Assembly (NCBI GenBank): GCA_902799855.1
Contig: CADCCA010000043.1
Location: 1-9,136 of the forward strand
Direction of reading: 5' to 3'
Length of the DNA: 9,136 nt
From: an uncultured Erysipelotrichaceae bacterium
GTDB lineage: Bacteria; Bacillota_I; Bacilli_A; RFN20; CAG-826
The notes under the pieces are model-generated. The model saw only the letters and a program-made list of their open reading frames with translations, ran no database searches and had not been told where the DNA came from. The position numbers and the translations under genes were made by a program. This document shows positions 1-5,892 of the stretch, one piece after another; the first letter of the stretch is position 1, and the number at the start of each line of letters is the position of its first letter.

Positions 1-699
1 AAAATCAAAAATAGCGGGGACGTGGATGAGTTTTTCAGACGAAAAGACCCAAATGTGACCTATATTTGCGAGCAATTTGTGACCGGAAATATCGTCTCGT
101 TTGATGGCATTTGTGACGATAATAGCAACATCGTTTTCTGTGCCTCTAATGTCTTCCCTCCATCAGTCGCTGACGTTGTTAAAGAAGGAAAAGATCTCTT
201 CTATTACACCCTTAAAAAAGTACCAGCAGACTTAAAGAAAATCGGCACTAAAGTCATTAAGGCTTTCAATGTTAGACAAAGATTTTTCCATTTGGAATTC
301 TTTAGATTAACTGAAGATGTGAAGAACGTCGGAAAGAAAGATGACATCGTTGCTCTTGAAACAAATATGAGACCAGCTGGTGGTTACACTCCTGATTTAA
401 TCAACTTCTCACAATCTGTTAACTGTTATCAAATTTACGCTGATGTGATGGCGTTCAATGAAAACAAGCAAGACTTATCCTTAGATAAATATTATGCAGC
501 CTGTGCTTCTAGAAGAGACTGGGTTGGTTATAAAAACGATGATCCTGTCGTCTTAGAAAAATACAAAAACAATATTTGTAACTATGGCCGTTATCCGAAT
601 GTCTTGAGCAGTGCGATGGGCAATAGATTCTTTATGGCGAAATTCGATACCATCGAAGAAGTTAACGAATTCCAAGAATTCTGCGAAGCGAGAATCTAA
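1..699 (+). CDS. ATP-grasp domain protein (biotin carboxylase/carbamoyl-phosphate synthase-like), 5' end outside window
   Basis: The frame is open from the first base and gives 232 residues ending in TAA. A GTG at 22 is only an internal codon, so the start lies upstream. Visible residue 25 is the Glu of a CEQFVTG hinge that resembles the adenine-contacting strand of ATP-grasp enzymes. FHLEFF (residues 96-101) and ALETNMRPAGGY (118-129) follow; E99, E120, N122 and R124 match the family's Mg-ATP and phosphate ligands. ATP-grasp enzymes join a carboxylate to an amine, thiol or similar nucleophile through an acyl-phosphate. The substrate of this soluble Firmicutes subgroup is not known to me, and 'carbamoyl-phosphate synthase' labels for it should not be read as a role in pyrimidine synthesis. 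The complete protein is probably around 400 residues. The last 21 codons lie in a 76-bp tandem duplication. The stop is one base from the next ATG, which suggests translational coupling. Confidence 0.85.
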   Translation, partial: KIKNSGDVDEFFRRKDPNVTYICEQFVTGNIVSFDGICDDNSNIVFCASNVFPPSVADVVKEGKDLFYYTLKKVPADLKKIGTKVIKAFNVRQRFFHLEFFRLTEDVKNVGKKDDIVALETNMRPAGGYTPDLINFSQSVNCYQIYADVMAFNENKQDLSLDKYYAACASRRDWVGYKNDDPVVLEKYKNNICNYGRYPNVLSSAMGNRFFMAKFDTIEEVNEFQEFCEARI

Positions 700-784
700 T
701 ATGGATGATATGGCGAAATTCGATACCATCGAAGAAGTTAACGAATTCCAAGAATTCTGCGAAGCGAGAATCTAATATGGATGA
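633..784. repeat. Perfect 76-bp tandem direct duplication
   Basis: Bases 633-708 and 709-784 are identical at all 76 positions and directly adjacent. The unit begins at the ATGG that encodes the start of the last 21 codons of the ATP-grasp gene, runs through its TAA stop, and ends inside the third codon of the following small gene. The flanking bases differ (632 t versus 708 a; 785 a versus 709 t), so the breakpoints are unambiguous and there is no junctional microhomology. Because both genes stay intact, the event is almost neutral. It is either very recent or an assembly overlap that was not collapsed. Confidence 0.97.
701..775 (+). pseudogene. Duplicated 3' fragment of the ATP-grasp gene, readable as a 24-codon peptide
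   Basis: This is the second copy of the ATP-grasp C-terminus created by the 76-bp duplication. An ATG at 701, which in the ancestral arrangement started the downstream small gene, now reads M-D-D and then in frame into the duplicated ATP-grasp tail, ending at TAA 773-775. A ribosome that re-initiates after the ATP-grasp stop (697-699) would make this 24-residue peptide and reach the ATG of the real small gene one base later. There is no reason to think the peptide is functional; it is best treated as a relic. Confidence 0.7.
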
Positions 785-917
785 AGTTAAATATAGACGC
801 AAAAGAAGAAAAAGATACTTTACCGGCGAAGACATTGACATGTTCCGTGAACGCGAACAAGAACGCCGCAAAAGAAACGAAGATAATATTTGTGATACGC
901 ATATAGATGGCGCATAA
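777..917 (+). CDS. Small highly basic protein of unknown function (46 aa)
   Basis: ATG 777 opens 46 codons ending in TAA. I do not recognise a family. The protein is strongly charged: a basic patch KYRRKRRKRY at residues 5-14, then FTGEDIDMF, then a second charged stretch EREQERRKR at 25-33, with no hydrophobic segment. A cytoplasmic nucleic-acid or ribosome contact would be plausible, but that is inference from composition. An in-frame upstream ATG at 705 exists only because of the 76-bp duplication, so 777 is the better start. No good Shine-Dalgarno precedes it (only a weak AAGCGAG), and the stop of the preceding frame is one base away, so expression probably relies on coupling to the ATP-grasp gene. 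Its last codons form the 5' arm of the terminator. Confidence 0.6.
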   Translation: MDEVKYRRKRRKRYFTGEDIDMFREREQERRKRNEDNICDTHIDGA

Positions 918-934
918 CCAGGTGCGTATTTTTT
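895..934 (+). terminator. Rho-independent terminator after the ATP-grasp/small-protein unit
   Basis: ATACGCA (895-901) pairs with TGCGTAT (923-929), a 7-bp stem followed by T6 at 929-934. A shorter alternative pairs CGCA (911-914) with TGCG (923-926), which gives a tighter loop. The 5' arm lies inside the coding sequence of the small protein. Confidence 0.65.
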
Positions 935-982
935 ATTGCAAGTTACACTGACACCCCATTTGTAAACATGGCAAAGCCTTAT

Positions 983-1011
983 TTGTCTAGTTTTTATCAT
1001 CACTATATGAC
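983..1011 (+). promoter_or_regulatory. Candidate degV promoter
   Basis: TTGTCT (983-988) resembles a -35 box. Seventeen bases later TATGAC (1006-1011), or alternatively TATATG (1004-1009, spacer 15), could be the -10. A separate TATCAT at 995-1000 matches the -10 consensus at five of six bases but has no -35. The preceding terminator makes a promoter in this 108-base gap necessary, but the boxes are weak. Confidence 0.3.
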
Positions 1012-1012
1012 A

Positions 1013-1026
1013 CAATGCTCACATTG
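1013..1026. repeat. Short dyad (5-bp arms) just upstream of the degV ribosome binding site
   Basis: CAATG (1013-1017) and CATTG (1022-1026) are exact inverted repeats around the four bases CTCA. The dyad lies immediately before the ribosome binding site and next to the candidate -10. It could be a small hairpin or an operator; at this length it could also be chance. Confidence 0.3.
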
Positions 1027-1034
1027 AGAGGTGA
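1026..1034 (+). promoter_or_regulatory. Strong ribosome binding site that fixes the degV start
   Basis: GAGAGGTGA lies eight bases before ATG 1043. The GTG at 1031, which would add four residues, is itself part of this Shine-Dalgarno sequence, so ATG 1043 is the start. Confidence 0.85.
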
Positions 1035-1042
1035 AATTTAAA

Positions 1043-1933
1043 ATGGCAAAATATCAAATATTTACTGACTCCAGCTCAGACCTCACACCAGAACTCAGAA
1101 AACAATATGGAATCTCATATTTCTATTTCGGTTTAGTGGTCGATGGTAAAGAATACCGCGCCGACTTAGATTGGAAAGATTATACTCCAGAAGAATTCTA
1201 TGGTTGGCTTAAAGAAGGCAAAAAAGTAAAAACAACCCAAGTTTCAATGGAAGAAGTTATCGCTAAAGTTCGTCCTTTATTTGAACAAGGAATCGACGTT
1301 ATTTACTTAGCGTGCTCTTGCAAATTAACTGGTTCTTTAAACTTATTCGAACTTGCAAGACAAGAATTAATGGAAGAATTCCCAGATCGTAAAATGATCG
1401 GTGTTGAAACATTAAGCTCTGCTATGGCTTTAGGTTTATTAACAATCGATGCTTCCAAAAAACAACAAGAAGGTTTATCAATCGAAGAATTAGAAAAATG
1501 GGTCTTGGAAAGACGTAATTTCTATCATTTCTTCGCCACAGTCGATACATTATCTTACTTAAGAGCGTCTGGCCGTATTAAAGGCGCTGCCGCTTTCTTT
1601 GGTAATATCATGGGCGTTAAACCAATCTTCATTACCGCTGCTGATGGTAACAACTTAACAATCGATAAAGTTAAAGGTACAAAAGCTTCCTTAAACGCCA
1701 TCTTTGAAGGCGCAAAGAACGCTATGGAACCAGATACAGATGTTATCTATGTTGGTCAGGGTGCTTGTATGGATCGTGCTTTGCTTCTTAAGAAAAGAAT
1801 CGAAGAAGAACTCAAAGTCAGATGTGAAATTATTCCAATTGGACCAATCGTTGGTACATCATGTGGCCCAGGCATCATCGCTACCTTCTTACGTGGTAAA
1901 GAAATTACCCGCTTTGAAGGCGATGGCAAATAA
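1043..1933 (+). CDS. degV: DegV family fatty-acid-binding protein (FakB-like)
   Basis: 296 residues, close to the family's usual 280-290. DegV/FakB proteins bind a fatty acid and present it to the kinase FakA, which makes acyl-phosphate for phospholipid synthesis in Firmicutes. The N-terminal Rossmann-like lobe starts with the signature TDSSSDL (residues 8-14). TTQ at 64-66 and SCKLTGS at 92-98 match the T-S/T-Q and SSxLSGT motifs that line the carboxylate pocket. TLSYLRASGRI matches the family's second-lobe LxYLxxGGRI motif. The C-terminal motif, normally GTHxGPG, here reads GTSCGPG (271-277), so the usual His is Ser273. The GTG at 1031 lies in the ribosome binding site, so the start is ATG 1043. 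The gene stands alone between two terminators; no fakA is in view. The ligand is unknown. Confidence 0.92.
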   Translation: MAKYQIFTDSSSDLTPELRKQYGISYFYFGLVVDGKEYRADLDWKDYTPEEFYGWLKEGKKVKTTQVSMEEVIAKVRPLFEQGIDVIYLACSCKLTGSLNLFELARQELMEEFPDRKMIGVETLSSAMALGLLTIDASKKQQEGLSIEELEKWVLERRNFYHFFATVDTLSYLRASGRIKGAAAFFGNIMGVKPIFITAADGNNLTIDKVKGTKASLNAIFEGAKNAMEPDTDVIYVGQGACMDRALLLKKRIEEELKVRCEIIPIGPIVGTSCGPGIIATFLRGKEITRFEGDGK

Positions 1934-1950
1934 TTAACAAATAACTTATA

Positions 1951-1978
1951 AAGGCGCCTTAATTAGGTGCCTTTTTTA
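1951..1978 (+). terminator. Rho-independent terminator after degV
   Basis: AAGGCGCC (1951-1958) pairs with GGTGCCTT (1966-1973) around the loop TTAATTA. The 8-bp stem has a single G-U pair, and T6 (1972-1977) follows. It is a canonical intrinsic terminator 17 bases after the degV stop. Confidence 0.92.
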
Positions 1979-1989
1979 TTGCTTGCGTA

Positions 1990-1995
1990 TATAAT
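1990..1995 (+). promoter_or_regulatory. Consensus -10 box directly before the pseudouridine synthase gene
   Basis: TATAAT matches the sigma-A -10 consensus exactly and ends six bases before ATG 2002. The best -35 at a 17-base spacer is GTGCCT (1967-1972), a poor match lying in the degV terminator stem. If this -10 is used, transcription would start at or next to the ATG, giving a leaderless mRNA. That fits the absence of a Shine-Dalgarno sequence. Confidence 0.5.
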
Positions 1996-2001
1996 GTAGG
2001 C

Positions 2002-2934
2002 ATGAAGAAACCTGGTAACAGAAATAAAGCGCGTGAAAAAGCGCCAATCAAGAAGAATTACAACAACATTAAAGAGTACAAAGTCACTCATGAATGTGAA
2101 CTTTTAGAATTCCTTCTTGAAACATTTAAGAACCAATCGCGTAATTCTGTTAAATCACTTCTTTCTTCGCATCGCGTTTCTATCGATGGTGCGCCAGTTA
2201 GTCAATTTAACTTCAAATTATATCCAGAAGACACAATTATTATTTCTAATTCACCAATCAAAAAGAAAACGAGAAGCAAACTTCCAATTATTTATGAAGA
2301 TGACGATATCATCGTAATCAATAAACCGAGCGGTCTTCTTTCAATTGCGTCAGATAACGAGAAAAGCTCGACTGCTTATCGTATGTTATCCGATTACGTA
2401 CAACAAAAAGATAAGCACAACCGTATCTTTGTAGTGCATCGTTTGGATGAAGATACTTCTGGTGTTTTAATGGTTGCTAAAAACGTTAAAATCCAACAAG
2501 CACTTCAAGAAAAATGGAATGATATTGTGAAAAAACGTGGTTACTACGCCATAGTGGAAGGCGTCATGGAAAAACCAAGTGACACTATCAAAACATATCT
2601 TAAAAAGAATAGTCAAAACTTGATGTATTCTTCTAAAAAACCAGGTGATGGTCAATTAGCGATTACTCACTATAAAGTACTCCAAACCAATGGCATGTAC
2701 TCCTTGCTTGATGTTAATATTGATACCGGAAGAAAGAATCAAATCCGTGTCCACTTAGGTGAAAGAGGGCATCACATCATTGGTGATGATAAGTATGGAG
2801 AACCTGCCAATCCGATTAAAAGATTAGGTCTTCATGCTTATGAATTGGACTTTATTCATCCATTTACAGGCAAACTTGTTAAATTCACCGCACCTATGCC
2901 AAAAGAATTTAACACATTATTTGAAAGCAAATAG
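2002..2934 (+). CDS. RluA-family RNA pseudouridine synthase
   Basis: 310 residues, typical for S4-containing RluA-family enzymes (RluD/RluC type). These isomerise uridines in rRNA or tRNA to pseudouridine. A basic N-terminal tail (1-25) is followed by an S4-like RNA-binding region (about 30-85: RNSVKSLLSSHRVSIDG). The catalytic domain starts at IIYEDDDIIVINKPSG (96-111). The catalytic motif HRLDEDTSG (146-154) carries the nucleophile Asp149. YYAIVEG (181-187) supplies the conserved active-site Tyr, and TGRKNQIRVHL (242-252) and GDDKYG (261-266) are the remaining family motifs. The target uridines cannot be told from sequence. No ribosome binding site is visible; a perfect TATAAT sits six bases upstream. 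The next gene begins 13 bases after the stop, so the two are probably co-transcribed. Confidence 0.93.
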   Translation: MKKPGNRNKAREKAPIKKNYNNIKEYKVTHECELLEFLLETFKNQSRNSVKSLLSSHRVSIDGAPVSQFNFKLYPEDTIIISNSPIKKKTRSKLPIIYEDDDIIVINKPSGLLSIASDNEKSSTAYRMLSDYVQQKDKHNRIFVVHRLDEDTSGVLMVAKNVKIQQALQEKWNDIVKKRGYYAIVEGVMEKPSDTIKTYLKKNSQNLMYSSKKPGDGQLAITHYKVLQTNGMYSLLDVNIDTGRKNQIRVHLGERGHHIIGDDKYGEPANPIKRLGLHAYELDFIHPFTGKLVKFTAPMPKEFNTLFESK

Positions 2935-2947
2935 GTAAAATAGATAT

Positions 2948-3979
2948 ATGAATGTTTGGTTAGCTATTTCTTTAACTCTCGCCGTTGCTGCAATCTACAT
3001 GTTTATGATTGAAGTGTTTTCTGTTGCGTTTAAGTTAACTGGTATGGCTACTAACAAGATTAGATTCCAAGTCGCCTCGCTTTTTACAAGTGTTGGTTTT
3101 ACTACGACCGAAAGTGAATTAATTACTAATGATGATCGCAGAAGAAAAATTGCTGTTACCTGTATGTATACAGGCCATGTCTTTTCCGTTATCATCATGG
3201 GTTTAGTTATCAACCTAGTGTTCCAAATTATTAGCATAATTGGTGTTGAGCAAGAAGCTAAGACATTCACAGAATGGTATTTTATTGTTTTCTATGCCGT
3301 GTCTTTCTTCTTCTTGTTGATGTTACTCATCAAGATTCCACCAATTAACAGACGTTTTCAAAGATTCTTAGAAAATATCGCTATTAAGATTTCTAGAGAA
3401 AGAAGAAAATCTAATATCATTACCGTCCTTGATTATTATGGTAGAAGTGCGGTCGTAGAAATTACCTTAAACAATCTTCCAGAATTCGCTCAAGATCGTT
3501 CTTTGAGCGAAATGGAATTAACAAAAAAATATGCCTTTATTCTTCTTTCTATTAGAAGAGGTAGCAGAAGGGTATCAGTTGGTAAAGACACGATGCTCGC
3601 TAAAGGCGATGTCTTAGTAGCTTATGGCCATATTATTGATATCCGTGAAGCATTTATTAATTCTGTTTCAGATAAAAAGAATAAGACCGTGGTCGACAAT
3701 ACAAATGAACTCCAATTATTAAACAACTATGGCCAAAATACCTTAATGGAAGTAGTGGTTCACGAAGTGCCAAAAGAATTGAAGAATATCAAGATTCAAG
3801 ACAGCCACTTAACAGACCAATATTCAATTAATATTGTCGTTATCAAAAGAAAAGACGAATATATGTTCGCTAATAAGGACACAATCATCAAAAAAGGTGA
3901 CACGATCACCTTATTCGGTCCTTATAAGAATATTAAATTGCTATTTAATACCGCAGAGGAAAAAGAAAAGAGCGAGTAG
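2948..3979 (+). CDS. Membrane protein with two TrkA_C (RCK_C) domains
   Basis: 343 residues. The N-terminal part has about three membrane segments (roughly 3-28, 69-98, 109-130). Between the first two lies a conserved re-entrant-looking stretch ASLFTSVGFTTTESE (43-57) followed by RRR. A cytoplasmic part carries two tandem TrkA_C/RCK_C domains (about 165-237 and 265-335), each with the family pattern of a beta-rich core and a KGD turn (219-221 and 316-318). Such domains bind small ligands, in several Firmicutes proteins c-di-AMP, and gate K+ or cation transport. Ligand and transported ion are unknown here. Firmicutes have a family of uncharacterised proteins with this layout, usually annotated 'TrkA C-terminal domain-containing'. 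No strong ribosome binding site precedes ATG 2948. The stop codon lies in the loop region of a shared terminator. Confidence 0.8.
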   Translation: MNVWLAISLTLAVAAIYMFMIEVFSVAFKLTGMATNKIRFQVASLFTSVGFTTTESELITNDDRRRKIAVTCMYTGHVFSVIIMGLVINLVFQIISIIGVEQEAKTFTEWYFIVFYAVSFFFLLMLLIKIPPINRRFQRFLENIAIKISRERRKSNIITVLDYYGRSAVVEITLNNLPEFAQDRSLSEMELTKKYAFILLSIRRGSRRVSVGKDTMLAKGDVLVAYGHIIDIREAFINSVSDKKNKTVVDNTNELQLLNNYGQNTLMEVVVHEVPKELKNIKIQDSHLTDQYSINIVVIKRKDEYMFANKDTIIKKGDTITLFGPYKNIKLLFNTAEEKEKSE

Positions 3980-3988
3980 CTCTTTTTT
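3966..3988. terminator. Bidirectional terminator shared by the TrkA_C gene and typA
   Basis: AAAAGAGC (3966-3973) pairs perfectly with GCTCTTTT (3979-3986) around GAGTA. On the + strand the T-run is TTTTTT at 3983-3988. On the - strand the same stem is followed by TTTTCTTTTTC, so it can stop both convergent transcripts. The 5' arm encodes the last residues of the TrkA_C protein and its stop codon TAG is at 3977-3979. The typA stop is 12 bases further on. Confidence 0.85.
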
Positions 3989-3991
3989 CTT

Positions 3992-5818
3992 CTAGATTTC
4001 ACCTCTTCTCACATGAGAATCGTATTTCTTACGTTCCGCAGTATTGAGGATCTTTTTGCGCATTCTATATGTGGAAGGAGTGATTTCAACGAGTTCATCA
4101 CTGTTGATATAGTCTAAACAGGCCTCTAAAGACATTTTGCGAGGAGTTTTTAAGACAACAGTGTTATCTTTCGTCGCGCTTCTAACATTTGTTAGATTCT
4201 TCTTTAAAACGCAGTTGACTGCTAAGTCGATATCATAACGGTTTTCACCGATAATCATGCCTTCATAAACCATGACACCTGGTTCAATGAACATTGTGCC
4301 TCTTTCTTCGACGTGCTCAATCGCGTATGGTGTAGCTTGGCCAGATTCAGTGGCCACTAAGACACCGATTTGTCTTTCGCCTAAGTTCATTGTGGAAATT
4401 GGGCGATATTCTTTATATGTATGAGAGATAATGCCATAACCTTTTGTTAAAGTCATGAAATTAGTCATGAAACCTAATAAGCCACGGGAAGGAATAACGT
4501 ATTGAAGAATAGTGACTGTCTCTCTAGCGTCCATATTGACTAATTCAGCACTTCTATTGCCTAAAGACACCATGATGTCACCAACGAATTCGTTAGGGAC
4601 GTCTATTAATAAATCTTCATATGGTTCACATTTTTCATCATCAATTTCTTTAATGATGACTTGTGGTTTACTAACTTCTAATTCGAAGCCTTCACGTCTC
4701 ATATTTTCAATCAAAATGGAAAGGTGGAGTTCGCCTCTACCTGAAACAACCCAAGATTCTTTATTTGGAATTCTTTCAACGCGTAAAGCGACGTCTTTTT
4801 GTGTTTCTCTAAACAATCTTTCTTCAATCTTACGAGCGGTAAGTTGTTTGCCGTCTTGTCCAGCGAGTGGAGAAGAATTTGTGCCAAATGTCATTTGTAA
4901 TGTTGGCTCATCTAATCTAATTGGCGGTAATGGTTCAACGTTATTAAATGCACCGATGGTCTCACCAACGTTAATATCTGTTAAACCCGCAACTGCGACG
5001 ATTTCACCAGCGGAAGCTTCTTCGATTTCTAATCTCTTTAAACCTTGATAGCCAAATAACTTCATAACGCGGAAGTTAACTCTGCTACCATCTAATCTAG
5101 CAACGGTGACATTATCATTAACGTGAATTGTGCCTTTTTTAATAGTGCCCAAACCGATTCTTCCGACGAAATCGTTATAGTCTAATAACGCAACTTGTAA
5201 TTGAAGTGGAGCTTTAACATCGGCTTTTGGCGCTGGAATCTCTTTGATAATAGTGTCTAAAACTGCTTCCATACCTGGTTTTTGAGTAGAGACATTAGCT
5301 TCTAAAGAAGATGTACCTTTTAAACCGGATGTATAGATGACTGGGAATTCTAAGAATTCATCAGGCGCACCTAATTCAATAAAGAGTTCTAACACTTCGT
5401 CTAAAGTTCTTTCGATATCAATGTTGTTTCTATCAACTTTATTAATAACAACGATTGGTTTGATGTGTGCTTGCAAAGCTTTCTTTAAAACGAATCTTGT
5501 TTGAGGCATGGTGCCTTCGAAAGCATCCACTAATAATAAGCAGCCATCAACCATGTTCATAATTCTTTCAACTTCACCACCGAAGTCAGCGTGTCCTGGA
5601 GTATCAAGAATGTTGATTTTTGTATCTCTATACATGATGGAAGTAGTCTTGGCTAAAATAGTGATACCTCTTTCTCTTTCGATATCATTACTATCCATCG
5701 CTCTTTCATTTACTTCCTCGTTTATGCGGAAGGCACCAGATGTTTTTAAAAGTTGATCGACTAATGTTGTTTTGCCGTGGTCAACGTGAGCAATAATGGC
5801 GATATTACGAATGTCCAT
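3992..5818 (-). CDS. typA: Ribosome-associated translational GTPase TypA/BipA
   Basis: 608 residues, the normal length. TypA/BipA is an EF-G-like GTPase that binds the 70S ribosome and helps ribosome assembly and growth under stress and cold. G1 is AHVDHGKTT (10-18), switch I contains RERGITI (48-54), G3 is DTPGHADFGGE (72-82), G4 is NKVDR (126-130) and the G5 loop is TSGLKG (163-168). Domain II follows (about 200-300), then domain III (SGRGELHLSILIENMRREG, 359-377) and domain V. The BipA-specific C-terminal domain ends with DELVEITPSTYRMRKK (574-589). RGLLGFMTNFMT (445-456) differs from the usual GFR(S/T)EFMT: Met451 replaces the Arg. A near-perfect Shine-Dalgarno fixes the start. It is transcribed toward the TrkA_C gene and separated from yfhO by a terminator. 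Confidence 0.97.
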   Translation of the reverse strand: MDIRNIAIIAHVDHGKTTLVDQLLKTSGAFRINEEVNERAMDSNDIERERGITILAKTTSIMYRDTKINILDTPGHADFGGEVERIMNMVDGCLLLVDAFEGTMPQTRFVLKKALQAHIKPIVVINKVDRNNIDIERTLDEVLELFIELGAPDEFLEFPVIYTSGLKGTSSLEANVSTQKPGMEAVLDTIIKEIPAPKADVKAPLQLQVALLDYNDFVGRIGLGTIKKGTIHVNDNVTVARLDGSRVNFRVMKLFGYQGLKRLEIEEASAGEIVAVAGLTDINVGETIGAFNNVEPLPPIRLDEPTLQMTFGTNSSPLAGQDGKQLTARKIEERLFRETQKDVALRVERIPNKESWVVSGRGELHLSILIENMRREGFELEVSKPQVIIKEIDDEKCEPYEDLLIDVPNEFVGDIMVSLGNRSAELVNMDARETVTILQYVIPSRGLLGFMTNFMTLTKGYGIISHTYKEYRPISTMNLGERQIGVLVATESGQATPYAIEHVEERGTMFIEPGVMVYEGMIIGENRYDIDLAVNCVLKKNLTNVRSATKDNTVVLKTPRKMSLEACLDYINSDELVEITPSTYRMRKKILNTAERKKYDSHVRRGEI

Positions 5819-5823
5819 ACCGG

Positions 5824-5832
5824 TCCCTCCTT
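5824..5832 (-). promoter_or_regulatory. Near-consensus ribosome binding site of typA
   Basis: On the - strand AAGGAGGGA ends five bases before the ATG at 5818. It is the strongest Shine-Dalgarno in the window and starts two bases after the T-run of the upstream terminator. Confidence 0.9.
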
Positions 5833-5834
5833 AG

Positions 5835-5859
5835 AAAAAAACCTCTAATATCTTAGAGG
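5835..5859 (-). terminator. Intrinsic terminator between yfhO and typA
   Basis: On the - strand CCTCTAA (5859-5853) pairs perfectly with TTAGAGG (5848-5842) around the four-base loop GATA, followed by T7 (5841-5835). On the + strand no T-run follows, so it acts only on - strand transcripts coming from yfhO. It sits directly before the typA ribosome binding site, so it may serve as the yfhO terminator or as an attenuator for typA. Confidence 0.8.
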
Positions 5860-5892
5860 AGTAATATATATAAAAGCAAGAGAAAATATCAC
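5850..5892 (-). promoter_or_regulatory. Candidate typA promoters overlapping the yfhO terminator
   Basis: Two - strand arrangements are possible. The first is -35 GTGATA (5892-5887) with -10 TATATT (5868-5863), spacer 18. The second is -35 TTGCTT (5879-5874) with -10 TAAGAT (5855-5850), spacer 18. Both would start transcription within the terminator hairpin, so typA mRNA would lack the complete stem. The boxes are reasonable but not strong. Confidence 0.4.

Noticed and set aside
43..699. Carbamoyl-phosphate synthase large subunit (carB)
   Set aside because: Only a single ATP-grasp C-terminal half with its own tail is present. It lacks the tandem carB layout, and the family resembles stand-alone ATP-grasp proteins.
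705..776. Upstream extension of the small basic protein to ATG 705
   Set aside because: The added codons are the duplicated ATP-grasp tail read out of frame and exist only because of the 76-bp insertion.
961..974. Possible catabolite-response (cre) site, TGTAAACATGGCAA
   Set aside because: Only the left half fits the consensus; the central CG and the right half do not match.
662..1015. Open frame of 117 codons on the - strand
   Set aside because: It is antisense to the ATP-grasp end, the duplication, the small gene and the terminator. It has no recognisable domain, and its length is partly produced by the duplication.
968..1027. 19-codon frame (ATG 968) between the terminator and degV
   Set aside because: It has no ribosome binding site, no similarity and runs through the candidate promoter; it is best explained by chance.
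4512..5048. 178-codon open frame on the + strand inside typA
   Set aside because: It is antisense to a highly conserved gene; the Ser/Leu-rich composition is that of a mirror frame.
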